64,000 nt of DNA from NCBI GenBank assembly GCA_022578605.1, contig MU394056.1, forward strand, positions 248,001-312,000. The letters are read 5' to 3'. Under the pieces are notes generated by a model. That model was not told the DNA's origin. It did no database searches and was given only the letters and a program-made list of their open reading frames with translations. The position numbers and the translations under genes are program-made. Below are positions 23,550-34,475 of the stretch, piece after piece (the first letter of the stretch is position 1; the number at the start of each line of letters is the position of its first letter). Source of the stretch: Camillea tinctor. Its lineage: Eukaryota > Ascomycota > Sordariomycetes > Xylariales > Xylariaceae.

Positions 23550-24767
23550 ATGCCACATACCATGGAAAGCAACCAGTTCCCAGAATGCAACGCAATCCAC
23601 GAGGGGAGGCCTTGCCCCTGTGCAACGTGTAATAGAGCAAGGCTGAACAACATGATGGACTTCAACGGCCCGTCGCAAGGCGGTAATATGCAGCAACTAG
23701 TCGAAACGAGCTCCTCTATGGGATCAATGGCGTACACCCGGGACACCCCCCAGCACATGTTATTTGATGAACAGGAAGAAGAATCCAACCGACAAGTAGC
23801 TCCATATGCACCCATGGAAGATACCGCAATGGAATACGACACCAAAGCAGCGCCAGGGGAGATCAATTCCATTTTTAACCAGCAGCAGCACTTGAATAAC
23901 TACTTTGAACCCGGACCTCGACTCCCCCCTGGACCGTTATCGTTCCCGAACATCGCACCCCGACCTTCCACCGGTCCCGAACCGCTCTCCTCATCATCCC
24001 CCAACACCCCAGCTCCCGACCCCGGCGACACGACCCCCAACGCAGTTCACCAACCCGGCTCGCCCTCCAGCCCTCGCCGCGGCGGGCCCCCCGCCCCACC
24101 CCGCCGCAAAGGCCGCGCCTCCAAATACGGGCCTCACAGCTCCGCAGCGCCCTCGCCCTACGGCCCGCCCTTCACAACACTACCGCTGACCAAGGACATG
24201 CCGGAGCCGGAGATCCACCGGCGCATCGAGCACAACGCGGCGGTGGCCGAGGCGCGGCGCGCGTACCTGCGGGCCAAGAACAACGCGGCGGCCAAGCGCT
24301 CGCGCGAGCGCAAGCAGCGCCTCATCGAGGAGCTGACCGCCGACGTGGACCGGCTCGAGCTGCGCAACGAGCAGATGGCCGCTGCGAACCGCGAGCTCGT
24401 GGCGGCGGTCGGCACGCGCTCGCATGCCCTCGAGGCCGAGAATGCGAGGCTGCGCGCCGAGAACGATGCCCTGAGGGTGCATGTCGCCGAGATGGCGGCC
24501 AGGGTTGGCAGGGCGAGGGAGGCCGGGGATACAACCCGGGAGGATGGGTTGGTGGAGTATCCCTTGATGGTACAGCAGCAGCAGCAGGTACAGACTCCGG
24601 GCGAGGGGAGCGCGGGTGGGGGTGCGAGCGTCGAGGCGGTGTCTCCTCATAACTTTGATCTTGAGGCCTTGTTCGGTGGCATGCCACAGTCGCAGCCACA
24701 GTTTCAGAATCAGCAACTCCAGGATTCGAATAATGGGCTAGGCTGGGACGGTTTCAGCCATAGCTGA
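23550..24767 (+). CDS. bZIP transcription factor with extended leucine zipper
   Basis: A single exon encodes 405 residues. The N-terminal part carries cysteines 13, 22, 24 and 27 in a short CPCATC-type patch and is otherwise Pro/Gln/Ser-rich (residues 40-215). The basic region lies at about 225-256 with the signature NNAAAKRSRERK. It runs into a long coiled coil with leucines at 258, 262, 269, 283, 294, 301 and 308, separated by Ala/Arg/Glu-rich heptads. A Gln-rich tail ends NGLGWDGF. It is a nuclear DNA-binding dimer; the target is unknown. Codons from about 24000 to 24540 are strikingly GC-rich compared with the AT-rich flanks, and this generates long false frames on the opposite strand. 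An ATG four codons in (MESNQF) is an alternative start. I do not recognise a characterised orthologue. Confidence 0.88.
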   Translation: MPHTMESNQFPECNAIHEGRPCPCATCNRARLNNMMDFNGPSQGGNMQQLVETSSSMGSMAYTRDTPQHMLFDEQEEESNRQVAPYAPMEDTAMEYDTKAAPGEINSIFNQQQHLNNYFEPGPRLPPGPLSFPNIAPRPSTGPEPLSSSSPNTPAPDPGDTTPNAVHQPGSPSSPRRGGPPAPPRRKGRASKYGPHSSAAPSPYGPPFTTLPLTKDMPEPEIHRRIEHNAAVAEARRAYLRAKNNAAAKRSRERKQRLIEELTADVDRLELRNEQMAAANRELVAAVGTRSHALEAENARLRAENDALRVHVAEMAARVGRAREAGDTTREDGLVEYPLMVQQQQQVQTPGEGSAGGGASVEAVSPHNFDLEALFGGMPQSQPQFQNQQLQDSNNGLGWDGFSHS

Positions 24768-26912
24768 GCGGATTTCGGGGGGTTGGAGGCATTGTAGAAA
24801 GACGATTGGGGGAGGAGTCGCGTTTATAGTTTTCTTCGAACCGGCGGGCTGGGATTATGGTGGCATTAAGCATCTACTGGCGTTCATCGTTTGCGTTTGT
24901 CTTTTTTTCTTTTCGGTTTCCCTACAGATTAAATTCATTAGCTGGTGTTTAGGCCAAGAAGTGACCACGGATGGAGGGAAAAGCTTAACGGATCAAGCAA
25001 TATGGGGCGTCTCTTTTATTACCTGCATCTCGATTCAGAAGGAGGGCTGAAAGAAGTCCTAGATTATCTCACCCGCGTTGAGTTTCCAATAGTTAAATAC
25101 TGCCTTGTTTTCCCATTGACAACTGTAGCTTTTATATTGACTGTGATACGCGTGTCTAAACGGCCTTCCTAGAATAACTGAATCATAGATTAGTGATATA
25201 AATTCAATCGCCAAATATATATCTGATGGCTTACAATAGGTATCCAGTATGATACCAATGGTAGAGTTTAAAATCTGGCAATGGGAAAAAATTTGGAGTT
25301 TCTACTTTAAGGACTTCCTTCCGCAGTAGACTATTGAATAATAGTTTCTATCGCAACGTTGAGTTCGGTTTACATCCAGGGGTAAAGAACATAAAATGGT
25401 TATCTGGCTCTTATCCAAAATTCCAGTCATTGTCAGTAATGACAGAGTGATTCTAATGCAAGCGCAACATTATAAATTGTTGACTCATGGTGTCTTTCCA
25501 TCGTGTGAGTTAGGAACGGATATTTTCGATGCCTTTAAAGCATGACTCTATGATATTTCGCCAGAGCTCGAGGAGGCACCACTTCGGGCGTTAATACCTT
25601 TGAACTATCTGTCAAAGATTAGTGAGTTAGCTTTTTTTCAAGGCGCTTGGTGTTTGGTAATTTCCATTACTAGTAACCCTTTGTGATACTTGCCTCATAC
25701 CATCTTTGCTAGGAACCAGTAGTGTCTGTGTCTGTAGCAGGGCTTTAATAAACCTGATTTTGGGAAATAAGAACCCTATACAAGTTTATTAAAGGTAATG
25801 AGTTTGATAAAAGGGGTCTGGTAAGTCCTTCCTTCCTGTTCAATATTCTTAGGTAGGTAGTCAGCAATTATTATATGTTAAGTACAGTTTCACGTAATAG
25901 AATGTGACTGTATTTGTATGCAAATCAATTAGATAACCTGAGCAGGGTGGATGTAAGAAGTAGATATGGAAACTTTAGCATTGTGGAAATAGCAACTTCT
26001 AGCTTTATATAGGCTTTGAACGAATGTATATCACCATATTCACATATAGGTTATCAAACTACAATTGTATATATATATACTCAGGTTGGATTTTAAAATG
26101 ATTCATCAGGGCAATTGCAAAATCCGGTACGCTCTTTTAGAAGATGAGATTCAGGGAATAGCCTTTTAGTCGTCAAGATTTGCTGTGTCCAGTAGGATCT
26201 AGAGAATTTAGGTTTATGGATTATCAGGATCCTCGTGACTACCCAGTATCAGTCATGTATAGGTATTCTAGTAGTAACAGTGCTTCACTGCTATTCATCT
26301 CTGTTGGGAGTGGATGCCTATTGGTCGAAGACAATGCCCAATGGTTGTGAATACAGCAACAAATGTGTGTAGCATTTTGAATTTCTAATACCCATTTATA
26401 TAAAGGTGTTCTATTATTCAGTGCTTGAATCAAGAAGCATTCAGATGGGTTAAATTGAAACTGCATTTGTCATAATTTAAAATACCAACCAGAATGGCGG
26501 AAATCGAAAATGACTTTGCTTTGATATCCGCCGGAAATATTATCATAGCGTTCTTATTTCTTTACTATACCAAGTCTTGCCAAATAGAGGAGAAACATCC
26601 TGGTAACATGAAAGGCCACGTAAAAAATATGTGTGAGTTACTAAATAAATTGGGGATACAATATGTTTCTGCTACCAATGTTGAAGGAGGCAAGCTGACA
26701 CGGTTAAGCATCGCTGAGAAGTATCAACTATTTGAATGGAATGCACAGGTTTCTCCAGTGGATAACAAATAAAAAGCTGATATCGGAACAGTATCCGTTA
26801 TCTAGGCTTTCTAGGCTTCAAATTCTGAGTTTTTTGTTATCGCGTTCAATATACGTATAGACAGCCATCCAATCGAATTCCCCAACCCTTACTATAACCA
26901 GATATTACATGG
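24768..26912. other. AT-rich gene-empty region
   Basis: There is no convincing gene. A 92-codon frame (26494-26772, +) starts with ATG in fair context and has one hydrophobic segment, and a 75-codon minus frame lies at 26239-26466. Neither has motifs or splice partners. The stretch is AT- and TA-rich and may contain degraded sequence. Confidence 0.5.
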
Positions 26913-27569
26913 TTAGAGGCCACCATGAACAGGCTGAGATACATACCCCTGAACAGGGACGCCTCCTTCAGGCTTTTGTGTATGGTTCATCTCGACATCG
27001 GCAGCAGGGTATGATTCGGGATTTTGCAAGCAGGCTCGAGACAGAATGACGAGCACGATAATACATAGAATCCAGACCAGAGCCCCAAGCCCCGCACATG
27101 CCCCCATCACGTTTCCAAAGGTCTTCCAATGGCCACTGACACTATCCGATCCATAATAGTTGTCAAAGGATAGGACGTATGCAGCAGATGAGGCTGCCCA
27201 GGCCCATCCTGACAGCCAGAATATGATGCTCAGGACGTGCCCAGCAATGACCGAAAGTCGGAAGTAGAACTTGGGAGCTATGAGGCTTAACGCAAAGGAA
27301 CCACCATAAACGATCCATGTAAAAATCACCTAAACTAGTTTGAGCATCACGATATAACAGGATCGGAGTAGACCAGAATTACTTACGACGAATATGAGAA
27401 AGCCTGGTACCCCCGAGGAATAGTAGTAGGTTCCATTACTATATAGGGAGATCCCATAGGCAGCGAGGGCTAGAATGATGATCGAAAGTAGTATTATGGC
27501 GGCTTCGAAGTAAAGGATATACCGAGGCAGAGGAGGGACCCCTCGAGCGACAAGCCCCTTGGCAGCCAT
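26913..27569 (-). CDS. MARVEL-like four-TM membrane protein
   Basis: Two minus-strand exons, 27569-27387 and 27329-26913, are joined across a 57-nt intron (donor GTAAGT, phase 0) and give 199 residues. Four hydrophobic segments are visible at roughly residues 18-40, 55-77, 88-112 and 129-155, with short loops and a cytosolic-looking hydrophilic tail (EMNHTQKPEGG...). A conserved-looking WAWAASSAAY motif sits in the third helix. Length and topology fit the fungal MARVEL-domain/membrane-associating family thought to organise membrane microdomains. The specific role is unknown. It is transcribed away from the Zip2-like gene, with 1.16 kb between the starts. Confidence 0.72.
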
Positions 27570-28725
27570 TCTTGACTGACAGATTGTAGCGATATAACCT
27601 ACGGTGGTTTGGCAGTTGTAGGATGAGGAGATGTAGGATCACCGGCTAATAGTCATGTAGGTTATGTATTCAAGATGAATGTTGGATAATTTCTCAGAAG
27701 TCTCTTCCCAAAACTTGTGGGACTAAAGAAGGGTCATCCAAATTCACGGACATGAGACTAGTTCAGAATGCAACAAAGCCACTAGTTTCCAACCAACGTA
27801 CATGTGGCCATCCAAAGACCGCATGCGGCGGGGCCTTTTTAAACCCCCGTGTCTATTTGCGGTTCTAGAACAACATGCAACAGCCATCGAACGGTTCTAG
27901 AGCACTGGTGATGGAGTATGTCGAATACCTACCTAAACATGACATTATTCGATATACATTGTAGCTACACGTTTCTAGTCCCTTTTTTAAGATAATTAAA
28001 TAATAATGTAGGGAGAGCATAAAATGGTCAAGTAAATAAATTGAATCAATTTGGTGCAACTATTGAGGGTATTCAGGAAGAGGATGTACGTACCTCCTAA
28101 CCTAGGTTACTTGGAGGGATTGGCAAGATTTGAGGCTTTATCGATTATGTACTAGATTTAAAGTAGGAAAGCATCTAATTTTAGGCCATAGACGGTCTCA
28201 CCTGTGAGTTTCGCCGATAAGACTACCTACTTAGACATTATCATAAAAAGAGAGAAGGCGAGCGAACTCCTGATTATAGAATATTGGGTCGTGCCTGTTT
28301 TTATAGCTTTCGGTGCGCACTCAGCACCTTCCTCACTATAACCTGGAAACTACTACCTACGTACCTAGGTATGCAGGTGGGCATGTAAGCCAGGCAGACA
28401 TGCAATTGAGTTTCGGGAACCTTAATTCGTGTGACCTAATAGTGTTGTACTTACCTACTTTAATAGGCCATCGACATACTATGTAGGCATTGAGAGGCAT
28501 CATGTGTGCCGAATTCTAATTGGTTACTATTAGTTCCTCCCTTCTCAAGGCTGGAAATGTATATAACCTGGTACCTATCACCTTCATTCCCCCCCTTCAT
28601 CTAGTTGTCAAATCTAGCGAAGACCCTTTGCCGGCCGCGATATCTGCTAGTTTATGGCATTATTAGAGGTGAATGCCTCGTTGACCTAGAAGAATACTAG
28701 TACATATTATTCATAACCTAACAAA
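27570..28725. other. Divergent promoter region, MARVEL-like and Zip2-like genes
   Basis: This 1.16-kb spacer separates two divergent starts. It contains several TACCTA/CCTAGGTA words (for example 28355-28375 and 28450-28460) and no gene. Confidence 0.5.
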
Positions 28726-31570
28726 ATGGAAGAATCCGGTAACTCACCTGCTATATTCGATACACACGAACCGGACTCTGCCCAGTTCGCACGCGAGAAC
28801 GATCTGTCAGTTGATTCTCAAGTCGAACCCCTTTCTTTCTACTTGCAATTCGATCAAACCCTTCCCCGGATGACCACGGATGTGCGTCCCAACGGGTTAA
28901 TCGGTGATGCCTCTCTCCATCAACTCCGTCTTCCCGGATTCCCATATCTCAAAGAGCAGCAGTTGGATGTTAGCGAAAAGGTTTTAGTACATCTGCATAA
29001 AGCCATTCGAAGAGACGAACAAGAAACTTCCATAATTGATCTATTCCATCATGATGGGCGTCTAAGTAATTCAAGACTGAAAATCGAACCTCCCTTACTT
29101 AAAACTGACCCTGACTATGATCACTGCAAGTTAGCAGCAGAGGTTCGAAATTGTAAACAAGCTAAAATTGACCCTGACACTTTTCCACCTGAGAAACTAG
29201 ATACATCCAATGATGAGGCCTTAGATTTCCCAGATTCCGCGTATCATTTCAAAAACGAACTGGAGAATAGCATCGAGATCGAGAGAATAGATATCCCCAA
29301 AGACACTCTCTATTATCTTGCCAAGAGCCTTCGGGATGATTGGACGGAAGATCAACACAAAAGGCTCTTGCAAGATGAGACATCACACATAACGGTCAGT
29401 TTACAAACGATACATATATTTTCACGCGGAACATATCTATACAGACACTCATACTAGAATGCAGACTCTCCAAGACTTAATTGTCACCTCTCCTCTCATC
29501 CCACATGAAGAGACAGATAGCTATTATATCCCCGACGATGATGCGTGCCAGGTTCCAGTTGCATCAGATCCTAGCACGTTGCTTGAAGATGACTTGCAGG
29601 CGGCAGAAGCAAATATATTCAAGGACGATACTATACAAATCCAATCATCGACTACACAACTACCGCTATCCCCTTTAGGAGATCCTCCACTGCTAGTTCC
29701 TACTATATCAAATGACAACTCACTGAAAATCGAAGGGCCAATAACCCCAATTAATTCTACCCCTTCTCCCATTAACATCGATATAGGTAATGAGCGAATA
29801 GCCGAAAGCCTAGACCTAGACAACATACCCGAAGTCAGTGAAAATGGTTATTCTATGCGTGAAGATAACACGGAAGATAACAATGATATTATTTGGGCCA
29901 CAATGGAAGAGGGTGCGGACAGTCTAATGAGAGATGTCGAGCAAGAGCAACTAGAATCCACAAATGCACTCGCCCGAGTTGAGGTCCCGACAATGGACTT
30001 TTCAATCCCGGAGCCCGTATGGTTAAAGTCATTATCTCTAAGTGAAACGTCCCATTGGGCGTGCCTCTTGGATACAATTGAAGGATTTGATATCCCTCAA
30101 TGGCCTGGGGACTCGAACCAAGAGAGGCAACAGCTATATTGGTCACCGTTTCTACAGGAGACTAAGATCTATTTAACGGAGTCAATAGAGGATCACGGCT
30201 TTGCCAACACTATAATTGGATCCTTGGTAACAGCAGAAGTGTTGAGAAGCGAAAATTACGTATATAAGCAGCCAGGCTTGAGAATTCTCGACGACATAGA
30301 AAGCGATGAGGAACTTGAACCTTCTCCGATGCTGCGCAACAGTAGTCTAGACTGTCTCTTAAAGAAAAGACGGCTGGAGATAGGTAGTTCCAACCTGGAG
30401 CCCCCCGGATCATCAAGGGACCCATCCCCAGTTGATCTCATAAAAGTGTCAACAAGCACAACACCCCCGCCACCCCTACTCCCCTCTGAGCTCACACGCC
30501 AAGCGTCTAACTTACTCGTGGATTGCAACAGCCCTTCGGCTGCTTCGAACTTATTATCTAACTATATTGACTTCCATGTCCCAAAACGACGAAAGTGCGA
30601 AAAAAGCATATTCTTTTCAAAACCCTCACGTTTAGAGGTAGATCCTAAGCCTTTACTATCCTCTCGTCGGACTCGTACTAGACCAGAGACAAGTCACTCC
30701 CCTATACCAGATACCAATCTACAACAGACAACGATGGCAGCTCCTGTCCCATGTCCAGAATTAAATATTTCGGACACATCTGTGAAGTTCATCAAAGCAT
30801 TGACTCTGAGTCGTGGCCTATTCTCCCGGCTCGAACAGCTTTGTCCTGCTGCTACGGTAATTGAACGCGATTTTGACCGTTGGAACATCGTATCCTGGGA
30901 TCGCAATTCCGTATATCGCTCCCCAGTGACGTCAGCTTTGGCTGCTGAAGCCGATATCATTGTATCACCTGCTACCGGAATTATGGTAACAACATTATTG
31001 AAAGTCATACAGAAGCCGCCGCCCGGACATAAAGGACAAGCTGCCATCCGCGAACGTGTAAGAAAGGTAGCGTTGCGGTACGAACGACTTATCATTATCG
31101 TCTCGGAGGATAATCAAACTGATGAAACGATGCGTAATCTCACACCATTCGAGTGTAGCGCGTATGCGGAATTCTGCGGATTCATCGCCGGCCTAGATAT
31201 GAATGCACACGTGTACTATGTAGGAGGAGGAAACGATACCCTTGCGAGATGGGTGTTATCTTTCGTCACGCGACATGCCCGAGAAGCAGCGGCAGTGCAA
31301 GATTTGATCATACAGGACGAGACCTCATGGGAGCTCTTCCTGCGCCGAGCAGGCATGAATGCATATGCGGCGCAGGCTATACTTGGGACACTTAAAGCTC
31401 CCGAGGATGCACCCAAAGAACAAACTGGTTGCTTTGGTTTGCCGGCCTTCGTTAGGATGACACGAGTAGAACGCATACAAGTCTTCAGGGGTCTAATGGG
31501 TGGTGAAAGAGTGCTGAGCAGAGTCAATGAAGTTATGGACGTTATCTGGAACAGGAATCCAACTTGGTGA
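28726..31570 (+). CDS. Probable Zip2/SHOC1-type XPF-like meiotic protein
   Basis: Exon 1 28726-29394 and exon 2 29465-31570 are joined across a 70-nt intron (GTCAGT...TGCAG, phase 0) to give 924 residues. The first two thirds are acidic, Ser/Pro-rich and probably disordered, with a LEPPGSSRDPSPVDL segment. The conserved-looking part starts near residue 646 and resembles a degenerate XPF/ERCC4 nuclease fold (ADIIVSPATGIMVTTLL, YERLIIIVSED, AYAEFCGFIAGL). A C-terminal tandem helix-hairpin-helix follows from about residue 850 (RRAGMNAYAAQAIL, GLPAFVRMTRVERIQVF, VMDVIW). The catalytic GDX3ERKX3D motif of active XPF is absent, which is the hallmark of Zip2/SHOC1, the partner of Spo16 in stabilising meiotic crossover intermediates. 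Family assignment is inference from fold-like patterns; some other XPF-derived protein remains possible. The in-frame ATG at 29459 lies at the acceptor and is not used. Confidence 0.6.
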
Positions 31571-32232
31571 AGGTGTTTTGAGTTAGTGCTGTGTAAGAGG
31601 CTATGGAATCCGATGGGATGGAACTTCACTTTGTTGGCTATTCACTGGACTATATAGTGCTTCTAATCTATATCTAATAAGTAGCTTCGTTTCGCTAACT
31701 GTAGCAGGATACTAGGCCAACCCCCTCACTGTGGCTTCAGCCATAGATCTCCATACTTATTAGCTAGTACATATGGTAGAGTAAGCTACAGCGCCAAAAG
31801 GTGAAAAGAATACATGTGGTAGCGGGCCATTTGTGTACACATGATAAAAGGGGTTTTAAGGCTTAGTAGGGCTGGGGAATTCTTGTATTCTCTATTATAG
31901 GATGAAGAAAATAAAAGGGGAATGCCCTCTGGTCTAGGTATTAATTGTTTTCATCTGTCAATTGGCAACAGCTGATAGTGCCCCTTAATCTAGTGAAAAT
32001 AACTGCTTGGGTGCATACGGAGTACGGATAACCTAAGTATGGTTTATTCGATTATGCTCATAATGAGACTATGCGGTTATCGCGTAGTCACCCCCTTTTT
32101 CGTGAAGGGACCAGAATAAAAGCGAATGCACTATCGTGTACCTAGCTACCTTGAATTTGATTCAAGAATTGCTGAAAAATATAGCTGCCTATCTTGCTAT
32201 ATGGGTTTTAAGCACTTATTGAGTGGTCTTCA
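31571..32232. other. 3' intergenic region of convergent genes
   Basis: This 0.66-kb spacer lies between the stops of the convergent Zip2-like and O-methyltransferase genes. No gene is seen. Confidence 0.5.
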
Positions 32233-34021
32233 CTACAATTCAGAGTCCACCAAGACTGCTTCAACCAACCCGACTTGGCTCCGGCAGTCCCAAATCTTTC
32301 TGAGACGCAAACCGGCCCTCTCAATAAGATCGTTAAATTCAGCCGGCTTCCGTTCTATGCCGTTTATGATTGACATCATAGCCAGGTCCCTTTGGTGCGA
32401 GTATCGAGTGTAGTAGCCCCAGTTTGCCGGTAGAGGCTCTGGAGCCCGGGGCAACTCCTTACATCCTCTCGTCGTATTCATTACATGGTCACTAAATAAG
32501 GAAACATTAACTATACGAACATAAAACATACTGATAACCTACCATATTAATATACGGCTACGTGGCCCCATCGCAGGCTTGATCGCGCTGAGAATCCGGA
32601 CGCAGTAGTCATCAGACCAGTCGTGAAGAACATAGCGCAACCAATATACACCTGCATTCTTGACAGGGTTGACGTCGAAAAAGTCATGTGTGATGAATTG
32701 CACGCGTTTACTCTCCAGCGCTGATGGGTTGGCTCGTGGCCAAATTTCCGTCTCTGCTTGTTTCAAGGCCGGACCCCGATCTTGGAGTATGAATTTGAGT
32801 TCCGGATACACCTGTGACAGCTGAAGAGAGAAACCGCCTGTAATAATTTTCGTTAGTATAATTCGGTCTCCCGACGAAAACGAGACCGTGTTATAACACA
32901 AAGAGTACCTACCTACTCCACCTCCTACGTCTACAACTGTAGCTGACCCGAGAGATCCCCAGGGAAAGTCTGAAACAGTCAGTACTGGAAACTATTACAG
33001 ACACGGGTGATTGAAAATTTTCGATTGGTCTGGGGTAGAGAAAATATACCAAACAAGTGGGCACGCCCAAATACGGAGCCTCCTCCAACCATGGCAAGCC
33101 CAAAGATACTGTGCTCGGGACGCTTTATCAACGCCGTGGTATCTGCATTACCACACACTTTCTCAAGCTCATCTCCGAAAACACCGGGATATGCACTCAA
33201 GTCACCGTCGGTACTATTGTGGCCAGTGAAGATGTCACCGACATGAGCCTTCTCCTCGAGCCAGTCCCAACGTGACTTGGTGGTCCTAACCGCATCTTGC
33301 CAGGGTGTCACTTCCAATAAGTACGATGCCCCTTTAGTTTGGTCGCTGAGGTATCTTGGAAGATAATCTGAGCTGCTGTATAGATCTAGTCCACTATATT
33401 CGGTGCTGATCAGCGGGTGCCCCTTTTCTAATTAGAGGAATACTAATGGCATACAATAACAGGATATAGGCACGCAGAGGCTCGTTGCCCACGAGTGAAG
33501 CTGATATAGTATTGTTGGCAAAGACATCTTCTTCTACTTCATGAAATATGTGGATCGAACAGAGGCAACGCATAATACGAGCTAGAGTATGACTGCAGTG
33601 TCAGCATGGACCTTTGTAATAATAAGCCGAGTTTGAGCTATCAGCCACGTAGTTACGCACAAAGCTTCTTCGATTCAATATGGACTACCGATGCCAGGTC
33701 TGAAATAGCGAGTCCTGCATCACCATTTTTGGCGAGGATATTTGGTACACGTTTGTCCGCAACTACATGCAACGCTCGTGCTTCAAAGTATTGGGATGAT
33801 ACTTCCAAAATCCTGCTTTGTGGCTCACTAACAAGCTCTGTGAGCATTCCAGCAGCGGAGAGTAGAGTTCTCTGGACATCATGAAGGGGTTTTGGCGGCA
33901 AAGAACCCTCGCTCTTGTCCTGGATAGATTGCTTCAGACGCACGTAGTCAGCAACAGACTTCTGTATTAAGCCGCTAAGTTGCAGCAGACGTTGTAACGT
34001 AAGGTCCATATTCGAGTCCAT
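32233..34021 (-). CDS. SAM-dependent O-methyltransferase (COMT-like, fungal secondary-metabolite type)
   Basis: Six minus-strand exons fit with consistent phases: 34021-33661, 33581-33455, 33393-33050, 32969-32913, 32837-32543 and 32491-32233. Introns are 51-80 nt. The product is 480 residues. The N-terminal half is the winged-helix dimerisation region (KKLSRIMRCL, HIFHEV, FANNTIS). The SAM-binding glycine loop VVDVGGGVGG is at 289-298, and the catalytic-base motif RYVLHDWSDD places His368. The end ILICDHVMN...LVEAV is typical. Such enzymes methylate phenolic or polyketide hydroxyls in the cytosol. The first acceptor is uncertain: an alternative (donor GTAACT, acceptor GCAG with exon 2 from 33592) is also in frame. 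It is divergent from the FAD monooxygenase with 454 bp between starts, suggesting co-regulation on one aromatic substrate. The exact product is unknown. Confidence 0.9.
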
Positions 34022-34475
34022 AATTTAGGAAATAGATGGCTTGCAGAAGTGCAAATTGATAAAATATCGGGTAGATAAGAGTCTTTAAATTGTAACTGGC
34101 TATTGGAGAGGGCGGCAATCTGACAAGTCTTGTATACGTATCCTTTAAGCATTTTATGAATACATGAACTACCCACAACGTCAGAATTTCTGAATTACGT
34201 CTTACATCTCATCATTATCAAACGATTCCGGACCGCAGTTGCTAGACCCGAGCGCGCGTAAGGGCTTAACGGGACTTATGCCTATGTCTCTAGGCGTTAG
34301 GTGATGTAAAACCCCTGAGTACGGTCAAGAAGGCGGAAATCAACAGCAGAACTAACTCCTAAGTGTGATTGAAATATGTACTATTCACCTGCCATAGCTT
34401 TATCAAGGTGCAACTCAACAATTAACTATCCACCTACCACTGTGAACTTTAGGTATCATAGATTTGTGTGTTAGA
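34022..34475. promoter_or_regulatory. Shared divergent promoter, OMT and FAD monooxygenase
   Basis: These 454 bp separate the two start codons. I looked for the AflR consensus TCGN5CGA and saw none. A GC-rich CGAGCGCGCG word lies near 34248. Short spacing between two tailoring-enzyme genes in opposite orientation is the usual bidirectional-promoter layout in fungal biosynthetic loci. Confidence 0.55.

Noticed and set aside
24180..24716. 178-codon minus-strand frame opposite the bZIP gene
   Set aside because: It is a shadow of GC-rich codon usage, with an Arg/Leu/His-rich artificial composition.
26494..26772. 92-codon frame with ATG and one hydrophobic segment
   Set aside because: It has no homology-like motif, lies in AT-rich DNA and has no splice partners. 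It remains a weak possibility.
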